Assembly: GCA_017633255.1 (NCBI GenBank)
Contig: JAGBPS010000040.1
Span: 35,569-99,568, forward strand
Reading direction: 5' to 3'
Origin: Bacteroidales bacterium
GTDB taxonomy: Bacteria > Bacteroidota > Bacteroidia > Bacteroidales > WCHB1-69
Length of the DNA stretch: 64,000 nucleotides
The notes under the pieces are model-generated. The model saw only the letters and a list, made by a program, of their open reading frames with translations, was not told where the DNA came from and made no database searches. A program made the translations under genes and the position numbers. The first letter of the stretch is position 1, and each line of letters begins with the position of its first letter. Below are positions 45,109 through 55,338 of this stretch, piece after piece.

Positions 45109-46494
45109 CTATTTCGCGCCACCACCAAGAGCAATATAGAGAGCGATAAGGGCTCGTGAACCTTCGTACAAGTTAGCCGCTTCGTTAATCTGTGCGGAGA
45201 GGAGGGTCTCCTGTGCAGTCAGTACCTCTAAATAATTCGCCTTGCCGGCATCCATCAGCTCATGCGTGCCTGCGTATGCGTCTTGCAGCACTGCAACCTG
45301 TCGTTTATAGTAGGTGTCTTTCTCACGAGCGACTTGACAGTCGGCCAGTGCCTCATTCACCTGGTTACCGGCATTGATGACAGTCTGCACATACTTCTGA
45401 GCCATGTCTTCCTGTGACAACTTGCTGATTTTAAGGTTAGCTCTCAGCTTACCCTGGGCAAAGATGGGTTGGGTAAGAGATGCCAAGGCATTCAGCAGCA
45501 AAGCACCCGGATTAGGTATCATACCCGAATTGTTGCCCCATCCCAACAAGCCCTGCAACGAAAGCTTGGGATAGAATGCCGCACGAGCAGCCTGTGTGTT
45601 ATAAAAAGCCTCTTCCAGCGCATGGTCGGCCACCTGGATGTCGGGGCGGTTTGACAGCAACTGTGCCGGCACACCCGTACCGATACGTTGTGGAAGTTCG
45701 TAAGAGCTCCAACTACTGCGTTCGATATGCTGCGGCGTGATAACCAACAGTTTGCAGATTGCATTCTCCACCCCACGAATCCGGCGGCGAACATCCACAA
45801 TCTGTGTCTTCACATTCAAGTAAGAGTTTTCCATTTGGTTAACCGCGGTGGAATACGCCTTACCATTCTCCCAAAGAGAGCGCTGAGTCTCCAAAGAAAC
45901 ATTCCAAAGGGAATCGGTGAAAAGCAGAATCTCCAACTGGCGGTCAAGGAGTTGCAACATGCAATATTGCTGTGCCACAGAGGAGACGAGATTAGCCTTC
46001 ACCACCTGTTCACGCGCCTGTGTCTGCCACAGAACCGCCTGTGCCTTGCGTTTCTGGTTGGTATTCACCGCGAATAAATCGAGGTCCCAGTTGATCTGCA
46101 AGGGAAGATTGTATGTCCAGGTAGGCTGCAAGCTTCCTTCATTCAGGAAAGAATTCACTCCTGCGGACGGCGCGAAACTGATGGATGGCAGGTAGCCCAA
46201 CTTGGCCGCTTTGAGAGAAGCCTGCGACTGCTCCACAGCGATACGCGCCGAATTCAAGTCGGTGTTACGCGCTATGGCGGAATCAATAAGCTTCTGCAAC
46301 AGCGGATCGGCGAAGAACTCGCGCCATGACAGCGACGCAATGGAGCTGTCGGCCTGCGCTTCCTTCACATCCTCAGTGGTACCGTAGATGTCGGATGAAA
46401 TCTGTGATTGTGACTTATATTTGTTGTAAATCTTGCAGCCAGTGAACGTAAAACACATTAGGCTGACGGCAAGGATGGTGAATACTCTTTTCAT
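45109..46494 (-). CDS. RND efflux outer-membrane lipoprotein (TolC/OprM family)
   Basis: A 461-residue NodT/OprM-type outer-membrane channel subunit. The signal peptide ends in a lipobox (FTFTGC). Two repeats of the outer-membrane efflux domain follow, with [33 protein letters not shown] in the first and [35 protein letters not shown] in the second. It is the last gene of the efflux operon and overlaps the permease gene by 4 bases. Confidence 0.94.
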   Translation of the reverse strand: MKRVFTILAVSLMCFTFTGCKIYNKYKSQSQISSDIYGTTEDVKEAQADSSIASLSWREFFADPLLQKLIDSAIARNTDLNSARIAVEQSQASLKAAKLGYLPSISFAPSAGVNSFLNEGSLQPTWTYNLPLQINWDLDLFAVNTNQKRKAQAVLWQTQAREQVVKANLVSSVAQQYCMLQLLDRQLEILLFTDSLWNVSLETQRSLWENGKAYSTAVNQMENSYLNVKTQIVDVRRRIRGVENAICKLLVITPQHIERSSWSSYELPQRIGTGVPAQLLSNRPDIQVADHALEEAFYNTQAARAAFYPKLSLQGLLGWGNNSGMIPNPGALLLNALASLTQPIFAQGKLRANLKISKLSQEDMAQKYVQTVINAGNQVNEALADCQVAREKDTYYKRQVAVLQDAYAGTHELMDAGKANYLEVLTAQETLLSAQINEAANLYEGSRALIALYIALGGGAK

Positions 46495-49400
46495 TGCTCT
46501 GAAATGTTTTCGTTATCTTTCTCTGAAACAACCACTTCCTCAGTCTGCGCCGTCACCGGAGCCCCTTGTAACTTCTCGTGCAGTGTTTGGAACACGATGA
46601 AGAAGGCGGGAACGACGAAGAGCAGGGCCAAGGTACCGACGGCCATACCGGCAGTGACACCGAGGGCAAGCACACGGTTACCATTAGCACCGGCACCACC
46701 AGCGATGATGAGCGGAATCATACCCGCAATCATGGTGACGACGGTCATCAAAATAGGACGCAAACGCTCTTCACAAGCGGCAAAAGCGGCATCGCGGATG
46801 CTCATGCCCTGTGCGCGTCGCTCAGAAGCGTACTCCGTGATAAGGATGGCGGTCTTCGCCAGCAGACCGATAAGCATGATGACACCTGTCTGCAGATAGA
46901 TATTGTTCTCCATTCCCGGCAGGTGAAGCAGCGAAACCAGCCATACAACACCGAAGGAGCCCATCAAACCGAAGGGAACTGAGAACAGCACAGCCCACGG
47001 TGTGAACCAGGAGTTATAGAGCGAAGCCAGAATAAGATAGATGAGGATGGCGCAGATGACGTAGATGAGCGCTGTGGCGTTCGAACCGGCAGCTTCCTCA
47101 ACCTCACGTGACATGCCACCATATTCGTAACTATAGCCCGTAGGCATTGTCTCTTTGAATACCTCAGCAATAGCCTGATGCGCGTCGCCCTCCGAGTAGC
47201 CGCTGGCACTCATCACACCGCAGGTGATACTCTGGAACAAGTTGAAATGGTCCACAGAGGCCGAACCGACAATCTCCTTGAGGGTGACAAACTCAGAGAT
47301 AGGCGACATCTTGCCACCACGTACCCGAACAAAGATATTGTTCAATGAGGAGGGATCGAGACGATACTCCGGCGCGGCGTTTGCCATGATTCGATAAACC
47401 TTGCCGAACTGGTTGAAGTTGCCTACGTAGGCACCACCACAATAAGCGCCGAGAGTATTCAGTACGGTTGCGGGAGAAACACCGGCACGGTCGCACTGTG
47501 CCGCATCAACACTCACCTCGTATTTCGGGAAACGCTCGGAATAGGTGGACATCGCCATCATAATCTCCGGACGCTCGTTCAGCTTGGCGATGAACCTCGT
47601 GGCATCGGCATTGAACTCCGACATGGGTCTGTCCTGCATATCCTGCAGCACCAGGTTCACGCTGCTGCTTGAGCCGTAACCCGGCACCTGCGGCATCTGG
47701 AACGGGATAACCTGTGCGTTTTTAATTTCCTTGCAATCCATAGCGAAACGCGCATACACGAGCATGATGTTATGGTTCATACCCGGACGGTCGTTCCAGT
47801 TCTTCAGACGTATAATCAGCGTGGCGTAGCAGCTACCCGAACGGCCAGCCATCATACCATAACCGCTGACAACAGCGTAGTTTTCCAGTTCAGGAATCTT
47901 CTTCACTTTCTCTTCCACCTTCTTCACAATCTCCTCCGTCTCATGCAAGGTGCAGCCTTCCGGTGCACGCACTTCGGCAAAGAACACGCCTTGGTCTTCC
48001 TGGGGAACAAGACCTGACGGCAGACCGCGCATAGCCAGAATCAGCAGCACAGCGGCTCCTGCCAACAGCACACCCGCTACCCACGGACGCTTGATGAATC
48101 TGGCAACACCAGATTTGTATTTATTGAGGATAGCGTTATAGCTGACCGTATAAGCCTTTTTGACGTAATAGTTCAGATTCTTCTTCTCTTCTTCGTCCTT
48201 TGAATAGCGCATCATGATACCGCACAAAGCAGGACAAAGTGTCAAAGCTGATATACAGGACAAGCCGACAGCCGAGGCCAGAGTGACACCAAACTGCAGG
48301 AAGAACGCTCCTGAAGTACCGGGCATGAAAGCCACGGGGATAAACACGGCCATGAAGACCAGTGTACAAGAGATTACCGCTATGGACACGTCGCTCATAG
48401 CCTGGCGTGTAGCTTCGCGGGCGTCTGATATACCGCCCTCCATCTTCGCCATCACCGCTTCGACCACGACGATGGCGTCATCCACCACCGTTCCGATGGC
48501 GAGCACCAAGGCGAATAGTGTCAATATATTCAGGGAGAAGCCTGCGACTTTCACGATGGCGAAGGTACCCAACAACGACACGATGATTGACAGCGAAGGA
48601 ATAACCGTTGCCTTGAAGTTCTGCAGGAAGAAATAAACCACGAGAATAACGAGGATGATAGCGATGATCAATGTCTCCACCACATTGTGGATGGCCGCGA
48701 AGAGGAAGTCGTCAGAAGTCTCCAAAATCTCGAATTCCAGTCCAGCGGGCATTGTCGGCTCCAATTCCTCATACAACTTGTTGATGCGGGCATTCACTTC
48801 CGTGGCATTGGCGCCAGGAGCCTGGAACACCATGTAGATGGTACCGGGTTTTCCATCAATGTTAGAGGAGAAATTATAGCTCACCGCACCGATTTCCACA
48901 TCCGCCACATCACTCAGTCGCAGCAGGTGGCCGCCATCGTTTGTGCGCAGCACGATGTCATTGAACTCCTCAACGGTTTTCAGCGTACCTTTGTATTCCA
49001 TCGAGTACTGGTAAGCGTTTTCGCTCTGCTCGCCTAATGAACCCGTGGCAGTGACGAAGCTCTGTCCACCAATGGCCGCGAACACATCGTTCGGTTCCAG
49101 ACCATACTGCGCCATCACGTCAGGTTTCAGCCAGATACGCAGAGCGTAGGTGTTACCGAGTGACATCACATCACCCACGCCGGTGATACGCATCAGACGG
49201 GGACGCACATTAATGTCGATATAGTTGGCGATAAAGTCCGCATCATACTTGCCATCAGCGCTTTTCAGCGCACCGATATGCAAAATATTGCTCTGCTGCT
49301 TCATCACCTGAACACCCACCTTCGTCACATCCGCAGGCAGCAAGGCGGCAGCTCTGCTGACGCGGTTCTGTACGTTCACAGCGGCAATATCAGGATCTGT

Positions 49401-49694
49401 GCCCTGTTCGAAATAGACCTGAATAGAAACATCGCCAGATGAAGATGCCGAGCTGGTGATATAAGTCATACCAGGCACACCATTGATATTTTCCTCCAAT
49501 GGCTGTATCACCGACTTCATGATGGTGTTCGCGTCGGCGCCAGTATAGGAGGTCGAGACGCGCACCGTTGGCGGCGCGATGTTCGGATACTGCTCAATGG
49601 GCAATGTGATAATACAGATAAAGCCCACCAACGCGATGACGATCGCTATAGCGCACGCCATCACATATTTGTTGATAAAAATGTTTCCCTTCAT
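46491..49694 (-). CDS. RND efflux permease, HAE1 type
   Basis: The 1067-residue inner-membrane pump is powered by proton influx. It has the family start FINKYVMACAIAIVIALVGF and the repeat TLPIEQYPNIAPPTVRVSTSYTGADA. Transmembrane helix 4 carries GTVVDDAIVVVEAV, with the proton-relay Asp pair. LLAKTAILITEYASE and ERLRPILMTVVTMIAGMIPL are seen in the second half. It belongs to the AcrB/MexB multidrug group by motif; its substrate is unknown. The gene sits 3 bases after the adaptor gene. Confidence 0.96.
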   Translation of the reverse strand: MKGNIFINKYVMACAIAIVIALVGFICIITLPIEQYPNIAPPTVRVSTSYTGADANTIMKSVIQPLEENINGVPGMTYITSSASSSGDVSIQVYFEQGTDPDIAAVNVQNRVSRAAALLPADVTKVGVQVMKQQSNILHIGALKSADGKYDADFIANYIDINVRPRLMRITGVGDVMSLGNTYALRIWLKPDVMAQYGLEPNDVFAAIGGQSFVTATGSLGEQSENAYQYSMEYKGTLKTVEEFNDIVLRTNDGGHLLRLSDVADVEIGAVSYNFSSNIDGKPGTIYMVFQAPGANATEVNARINKLYEELEPTMPAGLEFEILETSDDFLFAAIHNVVETLIIAIILVILVVYFFLQNFKATVIPSLSIIVSLLGTFAIVKVAGFSLNILTLFALVLAIGTVVDDAIVVVEAVMAKMEGGISDAREATRQAMSDVSIAVISCTLVFMAVFIPVAFMPGTSGAFFLQFGVTLASAVGLSCISALTLCPALCGIMMRYSKDEEEKKNLNYYVKKAYTVSYNAILNKYKSGVARFIKRPWVAGVLLAGAAVLLILAMRGLPSGLVPQEDQGVFFAEVRAPEGCTLHETEEIVKKVEEKVKKIPELENYAVVSGYGMMAGRSGSCYATLIIRLKNWNDRPGMNHNIMLVYARFAMDCKEIKNAQVIPFQMPQVPGYGSSSSVNLVLQDMQDRPMSEFNADATRFIAKLNERPEIMMAMSTYSERFPKYEVSVDAAQCDRAGVSPATVLNTLGAYCGGAYVGNFNQFGKVYRIMANAAPEYRLDPSSLNNIFVRVRGGKMSPISEFVTLKEIVGSASVDHFNLFQSITCGVMSASGYSEGDAHQAIAEVFKETMPTGYSYEYGGMSREVEEAAGSNATALIYVICAILIYLILASLYNSWFTPWAVLFSVPFGLMGSFGVVWLVSLLHLPGMENNIYLQTGVIMLIGLLAKTAILITEYASERRAQGMSIRDAAFAACEERLRPILMTVVTMIAGMIPLIIAGGAGANGNRVLALGVTAGMAVGTLALLFVVPAFFIVFQTLHEKLQGAPVTAQTEEVVVSEKDNENISEQ

Positions 49695-49697
49695 GGC

Positions 49698-50822
49698 TTA
49701 GTCCTTGTTTTTCGGTTCTTCGGGGAATATCACCTGCTCTCCTTCCTGCACATTATTCGCACCGACAGTCACAATTTTGTCGCCGACTTCCAAGCCGCTT
49801 GTCACGACGAAGTCTTTACCATTACTTACGTCTTCTATGGTCACGTTGACAGCGGTAGCGGTATTGTCGTCTTTAACCTTATACACCAACGCTTTGTCCT
49901 GCAGTCGCACCACGGCGTATTGAGGGATCACAATCACACCCTCTTTATTGTAAGGCATAACAATGGCGCCCTGAATACCGCTATACAGCTGGCCGTCGGG
50001 ATTGGGGAAAGTGGCCTTGCAGGAAATGGTACCAGTGGCAGCGTTAACCATACCGGTGGCGCTGGTGATGCGTCCTTTGTGCGGATATTCCGTGCCGTTC
50101 TTCATCACAAACATCACATTGGGGAATAATTTCAGCGCATCCTCTATCTTACCTTCATAACCTTGGGCCACAGCCTCTTCCAGCACCGATTCGGGTATTG
50201 AGAACAAGGCCTCCATCTTCGAGTTGCCGCTGACAATGGTCAGTTGTGTGCCAGGTGACACTTGGATGCCTTCAGAGACAGGAATCTCTCCAATAACACC
50301 ATCCACAGGCGCGGTAATGGTGCAAAAGCCCAGATTCACCTTGGCCCGGTTTACAGATGCATTGGCCTGGCTCACAGCCGCCTGTGCCTGTCGGTATGCG
50401 TTTTCTGAGTTGTCCAGCATATAGCGGCTCACGATATTCTTTTCAAACAGGTTCTTGTTAGACTCGTACTCCAGCTTCGCGCTACGCTCAGAAGCCTGGG
50501 CTGCCAGCAAGTTCGCCTCTGCCACCTCCAAATCCAGCTGCGCATTGCGCGAGTCGATGACGAAGAGCACCGTCCCCTTCTTCACCTGCTGACCCTCGCT
50601 CACACAGATTTGCATCAGCTGACCGCTCACCTGAGGTGAGATAATCACATCCGATTGTCCCTTCATTTTGGCACTGAACTTCACCGGCACGGTAAGGTTC
50701 TGTTTCTCCACAACCATCGTATCGTACGACGTTTTCGTTTCCTTAGGCAAGTCCACTCCGCAGGATACCAAGCCCAACATGAGGCCGAACATGCATAACC
50801 ATTTCATTGGTTTCGTTTTCAT
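49698..50822 (-). CDS. RND efflux periplasmic adaptor lipoprotein
   Basis: A 374-residue membrane-fusion protein of the AcrA/MexA type. It starts with a lipoprotein signal (LMLGLVSC). The lipoyl-like half-motifs ISPQVSGQLMQICVSEGQQVKKGTVLFVIDSR and NLGFCTITAPVDGVIGEIPVSEGIQVSPG flank a helical hairpin; beta-barrel and membrane-proximal domains follow. It is the first gene of the operon with the permease and channel genes. A -7 box is at 50887-50894. Confidence 0.94.
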   Translation of the reverse strand: MKTKPMKWLCMFGLMLGLVSCGVDLPKETKTSYDTMVVEKQNLTVPVKFSAKMKGQSDVIISPQVSGQLMQICVSEGQQVKKGTVLFVIDSRNAQLDLEVAEANLLAAQASERSAKLEYESNKNLFEKNIVSRYMLDNSENAYRQAQAAVSQANASVNRAKVNLGFCTITAPVDGVIGEIPVSEGIQVSPGTQLTIVSGNSKMEALFSIPESVLEEAVAQGYEGKIEDALKLFPNVMFVMKNGTEYPHKGRITSATGMVNAATGTISCKATFPNPDGQLYSGIQGAIVMPYNKEGVIVIPQYAVVRLQDKALVYKVKDDNTATAVNVTIEDVSNGKDFVVTSGLEVGDKIVTVGANNVQEGEQVIFPEEPKNKD

Positions 50823-50886
50823 ATCTTCCTTTATTTCTTATTAAATCATATTTTATACCCTTTATAAAAAGGAGAAAAATAAACTG

Positions 50887-50894
50887 CAAAGATA
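50887..50894 (-). promoter_or_regulatory. Putative -7 box of the RND efflux operon
   Basis: Minus-strand TATCTTTG, 65 bases before the adaptor ATG at 50822 and 21 bases beyond the stop of the truncated araC-like gene. Confidence 0.55.
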
Positions 50895-50914
50895 CAATTT
50901 TTTCTACAAAAAAA

Positions 50915-51232
50915 TCATCTGTTTTTGACAACATATTCTTTGGGGGACATTCCCGTGGCACTCTTGAAATATTTCCCGAAAAACGACTGTGATGAGAAAT
51001 TCAGCGCATCAGCTACTTGCTGTACGTTGTGATGTCCGTCAAGCAACAGCAGTTTGGCCTCCAGAATGACGCGTTCCTGAATCCAGTCACCGGCCATCTT
51101 ACCACTCGCCTGACGAATCACTTGCGAGGCGTATTTCGGAGCGAGGCAAAGTTTGTCGGCATAAAAACTTATTTGTCGCTCTGTGGCGAAATACTTTTCC
51201 ACCAAATCGAAGAAGCGGTTGAGGACCACCAT
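50915..51232 (-). pseudogene. AraC-family regulator, 5' end lost
   Basis: About 105 residues remain, from MVVLNRFFDLVEKYFATERQISFYADKLCLAPKYASQVI to GMSPKEYVVKNR. This is the complete double helix-turn-helix DNA-binding domain of an AraC regulator. The N-terminal sensing domain is missing. The open frame extends right to 51361, but the added 43 residues are the antisense of a TolC-like gene, so they are not original. The remnant begins at about 51232, where a possible ATG lies. It probably once regulated the neighbouring efflux genes. Confidence 0.8.
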
Positions 51233-52166
51233 CCTACGGGGAGAACGAGAAGTGACATACGTGGCGACAGTTGAGAAAGTGTCACTCCTTGAAGAATACA
51301 AAAACATGCTTGAAACACTGCACGAGCAGGTGGAAAACAGTGTTGCCGTGGGGATGGCCACCGATTATGACCTCTTGCAAGTCAAAGCCTCATACAACAA
51401 CATATTATATCAGATGAAACGCACACAAAGCGGAGTGGCCTTATGCCGGATGGCGTTAAGCAGCATGATAGGCATTGACTACGATAGCGTTTATATTGCC
51501 CCTGACAACACCATCAACATTGCGGAAATGCCATCAAACATCAGTTCTGACATCAGTGAAAGGCCCGAAGTGAAGCTGATGAACCTTCAACTCAAAGCCA
51601 ACAAGCTCCAGGTGAAGATGACTGTTGGCGACTACCTTCCCACACTCGGTCTCGCCCTCGGATACATTTGGTTCGGCAACATCAAACTCCGGGGAGACTT
51701 TCTCTTTGACCAAATCGGACTTCTGCCCATCAACCCACCAGTACCATATCATCTTAACAAAGAATTCAAGTACGATGCACCTGTACTGATGCTTTCCTTA
51801 AAAGTACCGATTACAAAATGGTGGGAAGGCAGTTACAACATCAAGAAAGCGAAGCTGGAGGTTGAAAACAGCCGTCTCGACAAGGAACGCAATGAAGAAC
51901 TGCTGCAACTTGAAGTCCGTCAGGCCATATTCAAATTAGAAGAAGGCTACCAGCTTATCGAAGCTTCAAAACTGGCCCTTGACGCGGCGACAGAGCAGCT
52001 GCGAATGGCCAACAACCGCTATGAGGTCAGCTTAACTCCATTGTCCGATTTCCTAGATGCCCAACTAAAATGGCAGCAGGCCAAAAGCGATTACATTGAG
52101 GCGCAAACACAATATCTTATTTATCAGGTTGATTACAAGAGGGTGATTGGCTCGTTGCAGGAATGA
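51183..52166 (+). pseudogene. TolC-family outer-membrane protein, 5' end lost
   Basis: From about 51252 the plus frame encodes TolC-family sequence (VTYVATVEKVSLLEEYKNMLETLHEQVENSVAVGMATDYDLLQV ... ATEQLRMANNRYEVSLTPLSDFLDAQLKWQQAKSDYIEAQTQYLIYQVDYKRVIG). The first 23 or so codons of the open frame are antisense to the AraC-like gene. The protein therefore lacks the signal peptide and roughly the first 100 residues. The rest has no stop or shift, so the loss looks recent. Without a signal peptide it cannot be exported as it stands. Confidence 0.8.
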
Positions 52167-52276
52167 CCCACGCACAATCCGACAAATTGCCAAACATTCC
52201 CTCTAATCGGTTAAACCAAATGTGTGTAAAATACTGTTTCTTTGCACTATAATTTGATTTAACAAAATTTCGGCTT

Positions 52277-54268
52277 ATGAAAAAACTAACATCCCTCATT
52301 GTCGCCCTTGTGATGACAATAGCAGTTGGAGCACAGACACCGAGTAACAACACGGTTGAAGTGGTCTATAACGGCACAACGGCAACGGTCGCCGTGGCAG
52401 ATAATGTGGCACAGTACCTGACCGTCTCCCAGAGCGGAGCCCACGTCTCCATTGCGCAAAGCGACAGCCTTGCCAGCGAAATCACCTACAAGTTGAGCGG
52501 AACCTCAACCGACGGCGAGTTTTACATGTCGGGTTCCTACAAGGCTACCATCGAATTGAATGGACTCAGCCTGACCAATGTCACTCCTGTGTACAGCGGT
52601 GCGGCAGTGCATATCCAAAACAGCAAACGTATCAACGTAAAGGTCATCACAGGAACCACCAACACTCTTGCCGATGCGGCTACTGGTTCACAAAAAGGCT
52701 GTCTTTACGTGAAAGGACACGCCGAGTTCAAACAGCAAGGCACGCTGAATGTTGTGGGCAACTTAAAACATGCCATCAAGGCTGGAGAGTACATCTCTGT
52801 GAAAAACGCCACCATCAACGTGACTTCCGCGGTGGGCGACGGCATCTCTTGCAACGAGTATTTCCTAATGGAAAGCGGTAACATCAACATCAGCGGAACA
52901 GAGGATGACGGCATCCAATGCGACCTTGACGGAGACACCTCAACTGGCGAGACCACCGACCACGAGGATGAAGACTCTGGCAATATCTATATCAGCGGAG
53001 GCAATATCACCATCAACTGTGCCGCTATCGCCGCCAAAGGCATCAAAAGCGCAGGTGACATTTATATTTCCGATGATGCTGTTATCAATGTAACAACAAG
53101 TGGCAAAGGCATGTGGGATACTGATGATTTGGAAACCAAAGCGGCTTGTGGAATAAGTGCCGACGGCAATATCAATATCAGTGGAGGAACCATCTCACTC
53201 ACTTCCACTGGATCGGGCGGCAAAGGTATGAAATGTGACGGTTTCATGAACATCAGCGGAGGTGATATCACTATTGTTACCAGTGGCGGTCTCTATTATA
53301 ATAATGGTACAACGGAAAACACCAACTATACTGGTAATACCGATAATGTCAACAGTGACTACTATTCATCGCCCAAGGGCATCAAGGCTGGTTTGAAAAC
53401 GGAGAACGGCAATAGCTACACCTACAGCGGCGGAATGGCTATCAGTGGTGGCAATGTCAAGGTGACCACCAGCGGCACCAACGGAGAAGGCATCGAGAGC
53501 AAGAACACTTTGGAAATCAGCGGTGGTGAAATCTATGTCAATGCTTACGACGACGGTATCAACTGTGCACAGGACCTGACCGTTACAGGCGGTTTTATCT
53601 ATTCACACTCAACTAACAACGACGGTATGGACGCCAACGGCAACTTTTACATCAATGGCGGCTTGGTCTATGCCATCGGTTCCAGATCTCCCGAGGTAGC
53701 CCTTGATGCCAACACGGAGGAAGGAAAACGGCTCTACATCAACGGCGGAGTCATCATCGCCGTTAATGGCATCGAGAGTAACAGCTCCATCAACCAGCCT
53801 TATATCCAGTCTTCAAACGTCAGCAGCAACAGTTGGTATACCATAACATACGGCGATAATACGGTAGCTTTCTATACTCCCACTATCAGCACTGGCGGTG
53901 GCCCCGGCGGTGGCGGTGGTCCTGGTGGCCCTGGTGGCCCTGGTGGTGGCGGTAACTCGTCCACATTTATTTCCGCCCCCAGCACTCCCTCTCTTGCCTC
54001 TGGCAACAGCGTCACCGACGGCACCTCTTATTTTGAAGGGAATTGCTATGTTGGAGGCAGCGGCATTAGTGGCATCAACGAACTCGACATGGAGGGTATT
54101 ACCATCAAAAGCCATAATGGCAATATCGTCGTGGAAGGCTGCGACAACTGCGAAGTGAGCATCTTCGACATGTCAGGCCGACAGGTAAACAACAGCGGAC
54201 TCTCTACTGGCGTTTACATCGTTAAAATCGGCAACTATCCTGCAAAAAAGATTATCGTCACAAGATAA
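52277..54268 (+). CDS. DUF4353-like carbohydrate-binding-type surface protein with type IX sorting domain
   Basis: The 663-residue protein has a signal peptide (SLIVALVMTIAVGAQ). About ten repeats of the type ISGGxIxVxxxxDGIxxxxxxxISGG follow (examples ESGNINISGTEDDGIQC, NISGGDITIV, EISGGEIYVNAYDDGIN), a parallel-beta-helix-like pattern. This matches the domain annotated DUF4353 / carbohydrate-binding. A 21-residue Gly/Pro linker follows (residues near 540-560). The C-terminal sorting domain (VSIFDMSGRQVNNSGLSTGVYIVKI) directs export through the type IX system encoded at 11.7-17.9 kb. The ligand is unknown. It is a single gene ending in a strong terminator. Confidence 0.88.
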   Translation: MKKLTSLIVALVMTIAVGAQTPSNNTVEVVYNGTTATVAVADNVAQYLTVSQSGAHVSIAQSDSLASEITYKLSGTSTDGEFYMSGSYKATIELNGLSLTNVTPVYSGAAVHIQNSKRINVKVITGTTNTLADAATGSQKGCLYVKGHAEFKQQGTLNVVGNLKHAIKAGEYISVKNATINVTSAVGDGISCNEYFLMESGNINISGTEDDGIQCDLDGDTSTGETTDHEDEDSGNIYISGGNITINCAAIAAKGIKSAGDIYISDDAVINVTTSGKGMWDTDDLETKAACGISADGNINISGGTISLTSTGSGGKGMKCDGFMNISGGDITIVTSGGLYYNNGTTENTNYTGNTDNVNSDYYSSPKGIKAGLKTENGNSYTYSGGMAISGGNVKVTTSGTNGEGIESKNTLEISGGEIYVNAYDDGINCAQDLTVTGGFIYSHSTNNDGMDANGNFYINGGLVYAIGSRSPEVALDANTEEGKRLYINGGVIIAVNGIESNSSINQPYIQSSNVSSNSWYTITYGDNTVAFYTPTISTGGGPGGGGGPGGPGGPGGGGNSSTFISAPSTPSLASGNSVTDGTSYFEGNCYVGGSGISGINELDMEGITIKSHNGNIVVEGCDNCEVSIFDMSGRQVNNSGLSTGVYIVKIGNYPAKKIIVTR

Positions 54269-54299
54269 TCACTATTGAGAACCTTTAAAGAGATTATAC

Positions 54300-54336
54300 A
54301 GCTCCGAAATGTTGAATGACGTTTCGGAGCTTTTTT
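54300..54336 (+). terminator. Terminator of the DUF4353-like gene
   Basis: AGCTCCGAAA (54300-54309) pairs perfectly with TTTCGGAGCT (54322-54331), followed by T residues. The next promoter begins within 2 bases. Confidence 0.88.
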
Positions 54337-54337
54337 G

Positions 54338-54345
54338 TATCTTTG
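54338..54345 (+). promoter_or_regulatory. Putative -7 box, leaderless araC-like gene
   Basis: Plus-strand TATCTTTG ends 5 bases before the ATG at 54350. A transcript starting at the usual distance would begin at or next to the A of the ATG. Confidence 0.55.
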
Positions 54346-54349
54346 CACT

Positions 54350-55201
54350 ATGAAAAAGACACAGCCATACACTCACCCAATCACTCTTTATAATCAGAAA
54401 ATAAAAGAGGAAGGTATTGTTGTATTTGATGATGTGAGAGGATTGCCCACTATAGGCGAGCCATACATATCGCCCGATTATGTCATTTGCATCGGGCACA
54501 GAGGCCGCATAGATCTTATGTACGACGACATGCCTGATTATTCGGAAGCACATACGGTGGGCGTTATCTTTCCCAATCACAGACTTGTGAAGCAGAGTAA
54601 GACCGACGATTACCTTGCCACGCTGATTATTGTGGATGCCTCGGTGCTGAACGACCCCATGCTGCAAATTATCAAACGTATGCGCTACCGTTATGAGCCG
54701 CATCCCTGCGTGAAACTCGACAAGCATGAATACAAAATGATTGTGAATGTGGTAGACGGAATGCGCGAGATTGTGCGTCTCAACATGCCCGACCGCCGGA
54801 TGCTGTTGTCCCGTCTGCTGGAGTTTTTGCTTCGCTTGCTCAGTTTCTATCGAAAAAACAAACTGGAGGAGACCCCTGTCGAAAAGCGGGTCAGCGAACA
54901 ATTCCAAAACGACCTTGTGCAGCATTTCCGCCAGCACCATGACGTGGCCTTTTATGCCGAGAAAGCCTGTCTGTCCACCAAACATTTCAGCGATGTTGTC
55001 AAACAGGAGACCGGCCATACCGCCACTTACTGGATACACTCCCATATTGTGGCGGAAGCCAAGATGCTGCTGCACCTGCGGCACGACCTCAACATGCAAA
55101 CCATTGCCGACATGCTGGGCTTCAACGAACAGGCCAGTTTCAGCCGCTATTTCCACCGCGAAACAGGCATGTCACCCACCGAATTCCGTGAGGGCAATTA
55201 G
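54350..55201 (+). CDS. AraC-family transcriptional regulator
   Basis: A 283-residue regulator. The N-terminal 170 residues (TLYNQKIKEEGIVVFDDVRG, SPDYVICIGHRGRIDLMYDDMPDY) resemble the cupin-like sensing part of Bacteroidota AraC proteins. The C-terminus is a double helix-turn-helix: VAFYAEKACLSTKHFSDVVKQETGHTATYWIHSHIVAEAKMLL and MQTIADMLGFNEQASFSRYFHRETGMSPTEFRE. The ATG at 54350 is chosen; a TTG at 54335 would lie inside the terminator and promoter. The target may be the downstream S41 peptidase or itself. Confidence 0.92.
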   Translation: MKKTQPYTHPITLYNQKIKEEGIVVFDDVRGLPTIGEPYISPDYVICIGHRGRIDLMYDDMPDYSEAHTVGVIFPNHRLVKQSKTDDYLATLIIVDASVLNDPMLQIIKRMRYRYEPHPCVKLDKHEYKMIVNVVDGMREIVRLNMPDRRMLLSRLLEFLLRLLSFYRKNKLEETPVEKRVSEQFQNDLVQHFRQHHDVAFYAEKACLSTKHFSDVVKQETGHTATYWIHSHIVAEAKMLLHLRHDLNMQTIADMLGFNEQASFSRYFHRETGMSPTEFREGN

Positions 55202-55231
55202 TATTATTTCCCGTATATTAAAATAAAATAG

Positions 55232-55239
55232 TATCTTTG
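55232..55239 (+). promoter_or_regulatory. Putative -7 box of the S41 peptidase unit
   Basis: Plus-strand TATCTTTG, 100 bases before the ATG at 55339, giving an approximately 95-base leader. Confidence 0.5.
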
Positions 55240-55338
55240 CATATTTAAAGCAACTCGGATATGAGGTATAGATTGACAGAAGATGCATGACTAAACCATT
55301 GAAATCAGAAAAACCATTTCATCAACAATAGAAACTAT

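Noticed and set aside
51183..51361. Overlapping starts of the AraC-like and TolC-like frames as a real N-terminal overlap
   Set aside because: In the overlap each frame is the antisense of the other family's conserved sequence, so neither N-terminus is original.
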